A stretch of DNA of 64,000 bases. Source: Annona cherimola. Its lineage: Eukaryota; Streptophyta; Magnoliopsida; Magnoliales; Annonaceae. Made by a program: the position numbers and the translations under genes. Below the pieces are notes generated by a model that did not search any database, had not been told where the DNA came from, and was given only the letters and a program-made list of their open reading frames with translations. Where the stretch lies: positions 50,521,174 through 50,585,173 of the forward strand of contig CM059975.1 of the NCBI GenBank assembly GCA_030490835.1, written 5' to 3'. This document shows, piece after piece, positions 1 through 8,552 of the stretch; position 1 is the stretch's first letter, and each line of letters opens with the position of its first letter.

Positions 1-394
1 AGGAAAGCGAGAGGCGAAGAAGTAGAATTACAAGAAGATGATCGGGAGATAGTAATCCTCATTTTGGTTAGTGAATCAGATCAAGAGGTGAATGATGATG
101 AAAATGCTGTCATGAACGGACAGGAACCGGATGACCTTCTCCCCGAGGACGAAGATGACCCGATAGAGCCTGAGGATGAAAATGACCCCGAAGAGCCTGA
201 AGAGGGGGACCTTGAAGAGCCCCTAGAGAAAGAGTTTGAGGAACCTGAGCTTGATGAGGAAGAAGATTTTGATGGGGTTTGAGGAGCCTGAGCTGGATGA
301 AGAGGGAGATTTTGAAGAAAATGCAGAGGAAGACGCAGAAGTGATTAATAAAGGAGAGGAGACTCCACTTGCTAGTGATTCAGAAGAATCTTAG
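1..394 (+). pseudogene. Acidic C-terminal ORF fragment, unrecognised
   Basis: An open frame runs in from the left edge and stops at 280-282; a shift of frame then carries the same kind of sequence to a TAG at 392-394. The product is very rich in Glu and Asp with repeated Glu-Pro pairs, and a unit of about 43 bp (around 236-278 and again 279-320) is duplicated across the point where the frame breaks. I do not recognise a family. It lies about 400 bp upstream of a long LTR, so it may be the end of a retrotransposon ORF, or an acidic tail of a degraded host gene. No catalytic motif is visible. Treating it as one broken gene is inference from the shared composition on both sides of the frameshift. 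Confidence 0.35.
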
Positions 395-792
395 CGTTAG
401 CTAAAGGAAGAGGAGCTATGGGACAAAATGATCTATACAATTCTTTTTGGTGCAATAATAGGTGTTTTAAAATATTATTGCACATTTTTTAGGAAGTGTA
501 AATATTTACAAAAGTAAAAAGTAATACTTTTTTTGAATGTTGTACATGCATGACTTTCTATTTAAGAGACAGGATCGCACACGTGTCATGTATGTATAAC
601 ACAGATGTAAATAATGTACATTGTTAAGATAATGAAATATATATATCTTTTGTTGACTCAGTATATTGACATGAGTTTTGTTAGCTGTTTTGAAGATCAT
701 AGTTATGATATATGTGTTTATAATTTAAATCTTTTTATATAACAAGTAAAGATGGTGGAAGGATGAAAACCAGAACGTCCTAAGAAACGAGA
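395..792. other. AT-rich spacer, no gene seen
   Basis: No ORF of note and no RNA gene. A weak purine-rich stretch (782-792) touches the LTR start at 793 and could be a decayed polypurine tract, but it contains a C and is not convincing. Confidence 0.4.
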
Positions 793-1714
793 TGTGATAA
801 CCAGACCTAAGTAGGTCTATAAATATGACACATGTGTTATTCAAATGAGTTATAGATGATTTATGATTTTTATGATTTAATGGTATTTTGCAATTAGGGA
901 TTATAATTAGGGATTGTAATTAAGAATGGTGATTAAGACTAATCCCCAAAGCCCAAAATGAGTCAAGATGACTAAAGGGGCTTAATGAGGATTGCGATAT
1001 GCTAATGTGATATGAATATTTATTTTAATTTCCATGATTTAATTAATGAAGATTAAAATGGAAATTATGGAATTATGTTGGAAATCGTAGAAAATTCATA
1101 ACTCGACACCTATAAGCCGGAATGAGATGAAACTTGAAAGGTCAGCTCATGATTTTGGGCTCAATCTTATGTATGGATTGGATTAAGGCACAAGTGATGA
1201 GATTAAGGTGATAATTATTATATTTTAATCTCACACTCTAAGGTTATTTTCAAAAGTTCATAACTTGATGTAGAAACGTCGGTTTGAGATGAAATTTGAA
1301 ATGATAGAATAAAATTATGAAATCTATGGTATGAGTGGATTGAATTAAGATAATTACCATGGAAAAGTGATTAATTGAAAAAATTGCCTAGCATTGACTT
1401 TGTGCACCCTAGACTACCATAGCCTTTATGTTAAAACAAGTGGTTTAATGGCTTGGTTTAATGCCCATGAGATGTGTCAAAAGGAGGTGCTTTGAGCTAG
1501 ATATTTTGGATTAAGTCAAGGGCCAAAATCATTGAAAAGTCAAGTGGATTAAATGATGGTTTAAGAGGCTAAGGGCTAGCCTCAAAGAGGCATGGAGAGG
1601 TGACAGTGCATGTGACACCCAAGCTTGATAAATATGAAATTTTTGATTTTTTAAAAATGCAAAATATGCTTTTAAATGACCTAGGCAGCTAGGGTGAGTT
1701 ATGGACGTGATATG
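793..1714 (+). mobile_element. Long gypsy-type LTR (G1), left part
   Basis: Starts with TGTGATAACCAGACC and is AT-rich and non-coding. It continues at 15827 after the insertion of copia element C1; the 5 bp before C1 (ATATG, 1710-1714) are repeated right after it (15827-15831). Together the two parts give an LTR of about 3.59 kb ending in GGGGCGCCACA at 18502. Alignment by eye with the reverse LTR at 37722-40871 (start TGTGATACCTAGAGC on the minus strand) supports the family boundary at 793. LTRs of 3 to 4 kb with a Met-tRNA-like primer site are known from the Tekay/Del branch of chromoviruses; that lineage is inference because no pol of this element is in the window. Confidence 0.65.
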
Positions 1715-1842
1715 TGTTGGAAACAATGTTCAAAACAAAACAAAATTGACCAAAGCATGAGTTTTGATGATTAACAAAGTCGAATTTGAGTTTAAGTTAA
1801 GTACTAATGCATATGTTCAATGTGTTAAGGAAAGCAAGAAGT

Positions 1843-2631
1843 CAAGTCGATTACCAAGACGACTTGGACTTCGACTTGGGGTAAAGTCGATACCCAAGTC
1901 GACTTCACAAGCCACTTCAAATAACAAAAAGTGGACAGCGTTGAAAATAGAAAACAAACAGGTGAAGTCGCAGGCCAAGTCGACTCCACTTGCGACTTGG
2001 GAAGCCAAGTCGCAGACAAAGTCGACTCCATCATCGACTTCAAACGTCAAAGAGTGTCCAACGTTGAAATGTGGAAATGGACATGGCGAAGTTGCAGGCG
2101 AAGTCGACTCCAGGTGCGACTTGGGCGAAGTCGCAGACAAGGTCGACTCCATCCTCGACTTGAGAAAGTTCAAACTTCAGAGATGCAGTTCCAAGCTCAT
2201 TCCAAGAATCCATTTGAGCTTTCTCAAATCCAAAGTAAGGTGCAAAGACCATTCTCAAGATTAACTTGAGTTTCTTGAAATTCAAAGCAAAGATTCAAGT
2301 TCAAGCCAATCCAAGATGAATCAAAGTCAAGCTCTTCAAAGATTGACAAGATCTACGAGTATGAGGAGCCATTTCAGAATTAAAAGGACTAAAGGAAGAA
2401 AGCCTAGCAAGATAGAAGCAAATCAAATGAGGATCAAAGCATTTTTGGCAAAAGACCAAGTCAAGTCGCAACCCAAGTCGACTCCAGGATCGACTTGAGT
2501 TGAAGTCTGAAGCCAAGTCGACCCAAGACTCAGACTTGGAAATCTGAAGAACTGAAGTCGCACACGAGGTCGACTCCAGGTGCGACTTGGAAGCCAAGTC
2601 GCAGGCCAAGTCGACTCCATCTTCGACTTGG
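1843..2631. repeat. AGTCGACT palindrome array in C1 LTR U3
   Basis: At least six exact AGTCGACT cores (for example in 1895-1902, 1978-1986, 2021-2029 and 2609-2615 neighbourhoods) mixed with half-sites AAGTCGCA and TGCGACTT. The half-sites sit either side of the cores, so longer hairpins of the form CCAAGTCGCA ... TGCGACTTGG can form. The array lies upstream of the TATA box, in U3. Palindromic repeats in Sirevirus LTRs are known as candidate cis-regulatory modules; the particular motif here is as seen. Confidence 0.85.
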
Positions 2632-2636
2632 AAAAT

Positions 2637-2721
2637 AACGTTCGAATTTTTGAACGTTGGAAATCATTTATTGCGCGCCAACCACCTCTACAACGTTCAA
2701 ATCATCCTCACTCTATAAATA
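2637..2721 (+). promoter_or_regulatory. C1 LTR core promoter: AACGTTC repeats and TATA box
   Basis: AACGTTC at 2637-2643 faces GAACGTT at 2652-2658 (inverted repeat), a third AACGTTC is at 2692-2698, a GCGCGCC stretch lies between, and TATAAATA is at 2714-2721. The same order occurs in the C1 3' LTR (TATA 15143-15150) and in C3 (TATA 45719-45726 and 54717-54724), and in related form in the reverse LTRs of C2 and C4. Conservation across copies with different palindrome arrays marks this as the core promoter. Confidence 0.8.
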
Positions 2722-3399
2722 GACACTCAAATGAGCGTGAATAAGAGACAAGACACAACAATACACTGTTATATACACTACAAAGTCCAAAAAGAGAAAA
2801 GAAGTGCAAGAAAGAGTTTCTATTCCCTTTTCTCCATATTTGAGTGGTCAATATACATTCAAAGGAAGAAAGAGTTTCAAGTTCCAAGTTGCTTCATCGA
2901 TACTCAACCAAGCTGCTTCTACAAATTCTTCCTCGAGCTAAACTCGCCTACACATCTCTGTAAAGTCTAGTTTTTCTTATTTCTAAGTTCTTGTTGTATT
3001 GAACTTGATCTAGCTTGGGTAGCTAAGATCAAGTATATGCAAAGTCGTGTGTGATTGGAGTGGAACTCATCACCTACTTGTGCTGTGTGTTGTGTATGCC
3101 CCCTAGAGCTGGAATCTAGAAGAGAGCGGAGACTCTAAGTGTATTCGAGGAATACATAGTGGAACCCAAGTCACAGCGGAGTGTGAGCTTGGAAGAGTGG
3201 AGTAGGGAAGGATTGCCCGAACCACTATAAATCTTTTCTTCTTCTTCCTTTTACTGCTTTATCTTAATTGCTCTCTACTTGCTTTCAAAAGGGGATTAAT
3301 CTTTCAAGGGGTTAAGACTTTAATTTACCAAAGAATTTTTTAAAGAACCCAATTCACCCCTCCCCTCTTGGATTTTGCCATCAACTCGGGACCAACAAG

Positions 3400-3414
3400 T
3401 GGTATCAAAGCAGG
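3400..3414 (+). other. C1 primer binding site (Met-tRNA type)
   Basis: TGGTATCAAAGCAGG begins 2 bp after the LTR end. It matches the usual copia primer site TGGTATCAGAGC, complementary to the 3' end of initiator Met tRNA, with one change (A for G); C3 keeps the unchanged form. Confidence 0.9.
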
Positions 3415-3445
3415 TCTTTGAGTTTACCAAAGAGATCTTATCGAT

Positions 3446-5027
3446 ATGGCATCCCAATCTACTTCCGTTCTCGCATTTGCTGAAGGCCAATCCTTTACAA
3501 GACCACCATTGTTTGATGGGAATAATTTTGGATATTGGAAGCTTCGTATGAAGCAACTCATCATGGCTACCGACATGGATTCTTGGATTGCAATCCAAGA
3601 TGGAGTAACCTTGCCTACCGATGAAAGAGCTTCCAAATGGACCGATGAGGAAGTAAGAATTGTAAAGAGCAATGCCAAAGCTATGAACTCACTATTCTGT
3701 GCTCTTACTGCTTCTGAATATGATAGAGTATCCTCTTGTTTAACCGCCAAAGAGATATGGGATACGTTAACCTCCATTTATGAAGGAACTTCTCAAGTCC
3801 AAGGGACGAGAAGAAATATTTTGATTGGAGAACTAGAAAACTTTAGAATGCTAGAAACAGAAAATATTTCTGAAATGTTTGCTAAATTCTCAAAAATTAC
3901 TAATGCTTTAAAAGGTCTTGGAAAGGCTATATCTGAATCTGAGCAGGTTATGAAGATTTTGAGAGCTCTACCGGAATCTTGGACTCCAAAGATTACTGCG
4001 ATAGAAGAAGCCAAGGACCTCAACACATTGAAGCTAGAAGATTTAATTAGTTCATTAATGTCACATGAGCTAATCAAGAAAAGAAATGAAGATCAACACA
4101 GAGGCAAAAGAGCAATTGCCTTGAAAGCCGTACAAGATACAGATGACACCTCATCCTCTCAAAATGACGATGAGATTGTCCTACTCACAAAACGATTCAG
4201 AAAATTTGTGAGGAAAGGCAGAAATTTTAGAAGTTTCAAAGATAGAAATTCTAGAGAGAAAAAGAAAGAACCAACCAAATGTTACCGATGCGGCGGTTCG
4301 GGTCACATGCAAGCTCAATGTCCAACTCCCGAAGAAAGCAAGGCAAAAGAACAAAGAAAAGATCGAGGGGACAACAAAAGATTTCAAAGAAATAAAGGAA
4401 GAGGCATGTACGTGAATGACGAGGAATCTATAACGAGTAGTTCTTCAACCGACGAAATCGAGGCGGAAGATTGTGCGAGAATATGTTGCATGGCACAAAT
4501 CGAACAAGAAGAACAAACCGTCTCAACAAAGTGCACAAGCAATGAAGAGGTAAGTTTCAAACCTTGCCATTCTCAATCAAGTTATTCTTCTTTTCAAGAA
4601 TGCCTCAAATGTGCTGAATTAGAAGAACTACAAATTGCATATGATTCATTATATGAAGAAATGAAAAAATTAGGAAGCAAGTTTACAATTAAGAAAAGAC
4701 AATGTGATACAGTAATAATTGTAAATAGTAAACTTGCAGAAAAATTAGAAAAATTGAAAGATGAAAATGATTTGCTAAAAAAGGAGAACAGATCATTAAA
4801 TGAATCTTTAGCCAAGTTCTCTAATCCAAGAGAAAGTGTTAAAATGTTTCTGAACATGACCTCCCAAACAAACAAAAGAGGTCTTGGATATCATACATTT
4901 GAGCAAGAAGAAAGTGGCAAATCGAATTTGCCAATACTTAGGAAATATCAAACCAAAACTGCACCTATATTCAAGCCACAAAAGAAAAATTTTAAGTGGA
5001 CTAGAAGGCCAACGTTTGAACCATTGC
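3446..5027 (+). CDS. gag: C1 Gag polyprotein, N-terminal part (interrupted)
   Basis: Capsid/nucleocapsid precursor of the Sirevirus. The Met at 3446 is chosen because the same start (MASQS) opens the gag of C2 and C3, about 50 bp after the primer site. Residues about 15-210 form the retrotransposon gag (UBN2-like) capsid region; basic residues follow at about 250-275; a CX2CX4HX4C zinc knuckle is at residues 279-292 (C at 4280). A Glu/Lys-rich coiled-coil region fills about 390-470, as is usual for Sirevirus Gag. The frame is open up to solo LTR S1, which starts at 5028; the stop at 5030-5032 belongs to the inserted LTR. Gag resumes at 8320. No internal stop, so this is the best-preserved coding part of C1. 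Confidence 0.9.
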
Positions 5028-6045
5028 TGTGAAACCCCGATCTTAGACACGTGTATAAAACCCTAGGGTACAACCCTAGGAAATATAATTGGAAAATATA
5101 CATTTATGAGTATAAAATATGTGAGAATAGAGGTTAAAATAATTGTTTATGAAATTCGGATAAATAGTGCACGTGAATAGTAAAACGTGAATAGTAAATG
5201 TGGGATTAAAGAATATGTTAAGTTAATCACTTTGGATTAACTTAATCATAAAAGACGAAAAAGGAAGCTTCCCACTAAAGGACAAAAGTGCTTTTTGGAT
5301 TAAAATATTAATTTTCGGATTTTTATAGATTTTTGTAGAGAAAATGAAGAAAAAATCATATCTTGCAATCCAGAAGTCGGATTAAGGTGAAATTTTGTAT
5401 GGATGGCTAAAATATTATGCCGAATATGATGAATGGATTGGATTAAGCCAAATATTATGGAAAATGTGTTTCTTGGAGAGCAAGTAAGCGAGGCTTGACT
5501 TTTTCAAAGCAAGTCATTAATTCTACTTTTTACTTTTTCAAAAAGTAGCTTAAGATATGATATTTTAATGGATTAATTAATCCGTTAAATCCTAGCAAAT
5601 CCACTATGCTTGGACTCATATGGAGGCTTGGAAAACGTAATTGGAGCAACGGTTGAGATCGATTGCTTTTTCACTTGATGGATGACTTGGATTAAATTGT
5701 AATTAATGTGATTTGAAGCAAAATATCAAATAAATCAATAGGGGGCAGCTATGAACGAAATTTGGAGCTGCAAATGCACATTTTTCAAACCTTGAAAAGT
5801 GTGAAAAATCAAGGGCCAAGATGAGAAGAGTGGTTGATGATCAATGGCCAAGATTAATCACGTCTTTTGATGAAAATCAAGCAATTAATGTATGGATCAG
5901 CTATGGAAACTTGTGGCCAGAAATTTGCCACCTAGGATAATGAGAAATTTCTTGGAAATGAGGTGGAAATGACTTAAGTAAAGATATTTATAATTTAGCC
6001 CAAAATTCAAGGGGGTAAATTGCAATTTCATGAAATTTGGGATGC

Positions 6046-6053
6046 TATAAATA
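6046..6053 (+). promoter_or_regulatory. S1 LTR TATA box
   Basis: TATAAATA followed by a G-rich short stretch. The same box is at 35457-35464 in S2 and 58115-58122 in S3, about 0.8 to 1.0 kb into each LTR, so U3 ends here. Confidence 0.75.
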
Positions 6054-6657
6054 GGGGTGAAGGGCTTGAACGAATTTCACACCCATCCCAAGATCAAAAT
6101 ACTTGAGCAAGTTCATTTCCCCACCCCATCCACGTTCTAAGCAAGAGAGGAGGAGAGAAAGGAGGGAAGAGAGAGAAAGTGGGAAGGAAAGGAGGAGTTC
6201 TCCACTTCGGGTAAGCAATTTCTTCCCAAATTTCTTTTGAATTTTAGATAAGGTAAAACCATGCTTAGATAATGCCTAAGCATAATAAAATAAGTAAAGT
6301 TATAATGCTTAATTAGAATTATGCCGAAACATCGAAAATTTGGAGCAAAGATGGAGCATTCGGGAAGATAGCGTATGATATGTAGAAATAATGCTCCAAA
6401 TTTGATAAATGATGATTCGGGATGTATGATTATGATAAATATGATGTTGGAATGATGATATATTAATTTCATGATTTTTGGAATTAAGGATTATGCTTAA
6501 GTGAATTTATGTTGATTTTTAGTATATGGAGAAAATGATTTTTTTGGCCAAGTAAATGATGATAAATTCAAAATGTATAACATATCCAATGATATACTAG
6601 GCATAAGGTATGTCATGGTATTTTTTATTTTTGGGAAAAATGTCAATTTTTGGAACC

Positions 6658-6775
6658 CATGAACAGTAACCACGTTGCTGTGAACAGTTACCTCGGGTGA
6701 ACAGTAACGTGAACAGTGATGATGAACAGTATCTGCTACAGTGACATGAACAGTAATTATGAATAGTGAACAGCG
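6658..6775 (+). repeat. GAACAGT cluster in S1 LTR
   Basis: About eight irregularly spaced copies of GTGAACAGT or a one-base variant, downstream of the TATA box. A smaller cluster (GTGAATAGT) lies near the LTR start. The pair of clusters recurs in S2 (about 36045-36140) and S3 (about 58705-58835). Confidence 0.75.
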
Positions 6776-7710
6776 TATTTTGGGAAAAAATTGAGATTTA
6801 TTTTTGTATATTTATGAGGATATATGGATGGAATTTTTAAAGGATTTATGGATAAAAATTCATATAATTGAGTAATGACCAAGTATTTATAAAAGGATAA
6901 CCTCTATAAAAATGAGGTAATATGTGATCGTAAAGCATGCATGGAAAGCAAGTTAAGACATGGAATAGATGGATAAAATATCCAATTTCCTTGTATAGGA
7001 AAAGGAAAGAAAATGGTGGAAGACCCAGACTGAGGAGGTAAGCAAGCACAACTTTGAAAATGTGATTTTATTGCTTCATTGTCAGCAAGCAAACCCTTTT
7101 GAAAATATATTTTATTTTCAAGTGTTTATGAAATGTGTTTAAGGGTGGTCATTCCTATAATGTTTTGAAATGATGAATGTTTATAAGTTTTTATGGAAAG
7201 TCATGCCGGCATATTGATATCATGTGATGTTCATGGACATGTGCATATGTATGATGTATAAGGAAGAGGCTATGGTGGAGGTAGAAAGTGGAACAGAGGG
7301 TCCACCTTCACTATTGCCGAGTCGTATGGGCTGCGTGCCGACGGCGTCCTCCCAGAGGTGGAGGCAAAGGAATGTTATGTGTGAATGAATGCATTGCATT
7401 TTCATACATGGATTGAAAAGGAAAGCATGTATTTGAAATAATGTTTTTAAGGGATGGTGCAAATAATTCTCTACATGAGAATGACAAGTTACCTGGTGTA
7501 AGAGGTATATAACGCTGGGAAAATCAAAAGTCATGCATGTAGGAACCATGTAGGCGTCAAGAGGAAGAGAGGTTCCTCTTGATGAGGCCAAGTCGGAGAC
7601 AGCCGGCGTATTGGACCATGTTATGTGAGATGTTCCCTAGGCTAGCGTACCCGCACACGAAGGTTTATGTCAGGAGTGGAAAGGAAGAATTTGCACATCC
7701 TATGTTTATG

Positions 7711-7954
7711 AAAAGGTTTCTATTCCATTGATAGTTGATCACTTGCTAAGTGTCTCCTATCGAATGGAGAGAAATGCATTTACGAATGATTTACATGAAT
7801 GGTTTATGAAAGGTTTCGAAATATGGTTTACGAAAAGGTTTCTATTCCATTGGTAGTTGATCACTTGGTAAGTGTCTTCTATCGAATGGAGAGGAATGCA
7901 TTTAAAATGAAAAATGCTTGCTTATTGAGTTTCGACTCATGTTTTATTTTCCCA
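7711..7954 (+). repeat. Tandem duplicated block near S1 LTR 3' end
   Basis: Two units with a period of about 122 bp, each starting AAAAGGTTTCTATTCC and containing GTTGATCACTTG and ATCGAATGGAGA. Present as two units in S1, S2 and S3; the G1 LTR has a single unit near 17894. Confidence 0.75.
7926..7939 (+). other. Conserved LTR hairpin TGAGT-TTCG-ACTCA
   Basis: A 5-bp stem with a TTCG loop just before a T-rich stretch. Equivalent hairpins are at 18017-18030 (G1, loop TTTA), 37280-37293 (S2), 60265-60278 (S3), and on the minus strand at 55585-55596 (G3) and 56448-56465 (8-bp stem). Confidence 0.6.
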
Positions 7955-8319
7955 ACCTCAGACAGGTGTAGGGAAAGACAAGAAATGAAGGGTACAAGTT
8001 GCTAAAGGAAAAGAAGAATCTACAAAGGTTAGTAGATTTTTGTATGAACAGATTCCCTAATGGGATATGATGAGAAAGGACATAGATTGTATGAAATTAT
8101 AAAGTTATGAATAATATGAGAAGTTGATGATTTATGATGTTATGGATAAGTCCATCATGAATGATGATATGATGAAAGAAAAAGAAATGAAAAAAAAAAT
8201 TGGACGAGATCCAATTAAGAACCCGCCGCGTGATCAGGGCAACAATCCTGATTCACACTTACCAATCGACAAGATCCCGGAGTAAGGACTATGTGGACGC
8301 CTCGGTTCGGGGCGCCACA

Positions 8320-8545
8320 ATTGCATACTTGGAGGCCTACTCCAAGATTACCTATGGCTTGCAACTTCTGCAATAAAATGGATCATAAAACTTATAAATT
8401 TAACTTTAAGAAATTATATGACCACGGTGCAAAATTAGTTTGGGTTCCAAGGAACACAAGATTTGGGCTTTCTAAGTTAGAGCAACAAAGATTGAACTAT
8501 ATTACTAACCCAAATAGACCCATAAAATGGGTACCAAAGAGATAA
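8320..8545 (+). CDS. gag: C1 Gag, C-terminal part after S1
   Basis: Continuation of the C1 gag frame, ending at TAA 8543-8545. It holds a second zinc-knuckle-like motif beginning CNFCNKMDH; the last Cys seen at this place in C2 and C3 (CX2CX4HX4C) is replaced, so the second knuckle is degenerate here. The end lies 19 bp before a conserved CAG (8565-8567), after which the pol frame begins, one base out of phase with gag. Confidence 0.8.
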
Positions 8546-8552
8546 GATTTAT

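Larger units (their letters stand above)
1715..3397 (+). repeat. C1 5' LTR
   Basis: 1,683 bp, TGTTGG at the start and CCAACA at the end (6-bp inverted ends). It contains, in order, an array of AGTCGACT-type palindromes (1843-2631), an AACGTTC inverted repeat (2637-2698), a TATA box (2714-2721), and a downstream R/U5 region ending in a pyrimidine-rich stretch before 3397. Nearly identical to 14143-15826. ORFs found inside it on both strands come from the palindrome array and are not genes. Confidence 0.95.
5028..8319 (+). mobile_element. Solo LTR S1 (gypsy type), inserted in C1 gag
   Basis: 3,292 bp from TGTGAAACCCCGATC to CGGGGCGCCACA, with the exact target duplication ATTGC on both sides (5023-5027 and 8320-8324). 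The ends form imperfect inverted repeats. No coding capacity or primer site is present, so this is a solo LTR left by recombination between the two LTRs of a full element. It contains a TATA box (6046-6053), GAACAGT clusters (about 5163-5202 and 6658-6775), a duplicated block (7711-7954) and a TGAGT-TTCG-ACTCA hairpin (7926-7939). It is the same family as 34665-37721 and 57281-60666. Confidence 0.93.

Noticed and set aside
1764..2620. Overlapping ORFs on both strands of the C1 LTR, repeated at 14214-15049
   Set aside because: They arise from the palindrome array, which is open in several frames; they occur in promoter DNA and have no domain.
1843..2631. CRISPR-like look of the regularly repeated motif
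   Set aside because: Repeats are short palindromes with irregular spacing inside an LTR of a plant element; no spacer/repeat structure.
6137..6472. Minus-strand ORFs recurring in S1, S2 and S3 (6137-6472, 35566-35862, 58072-58530)
   Set aside because: Recur only because the LTR recurs; frames differ in length and start, with no domain.
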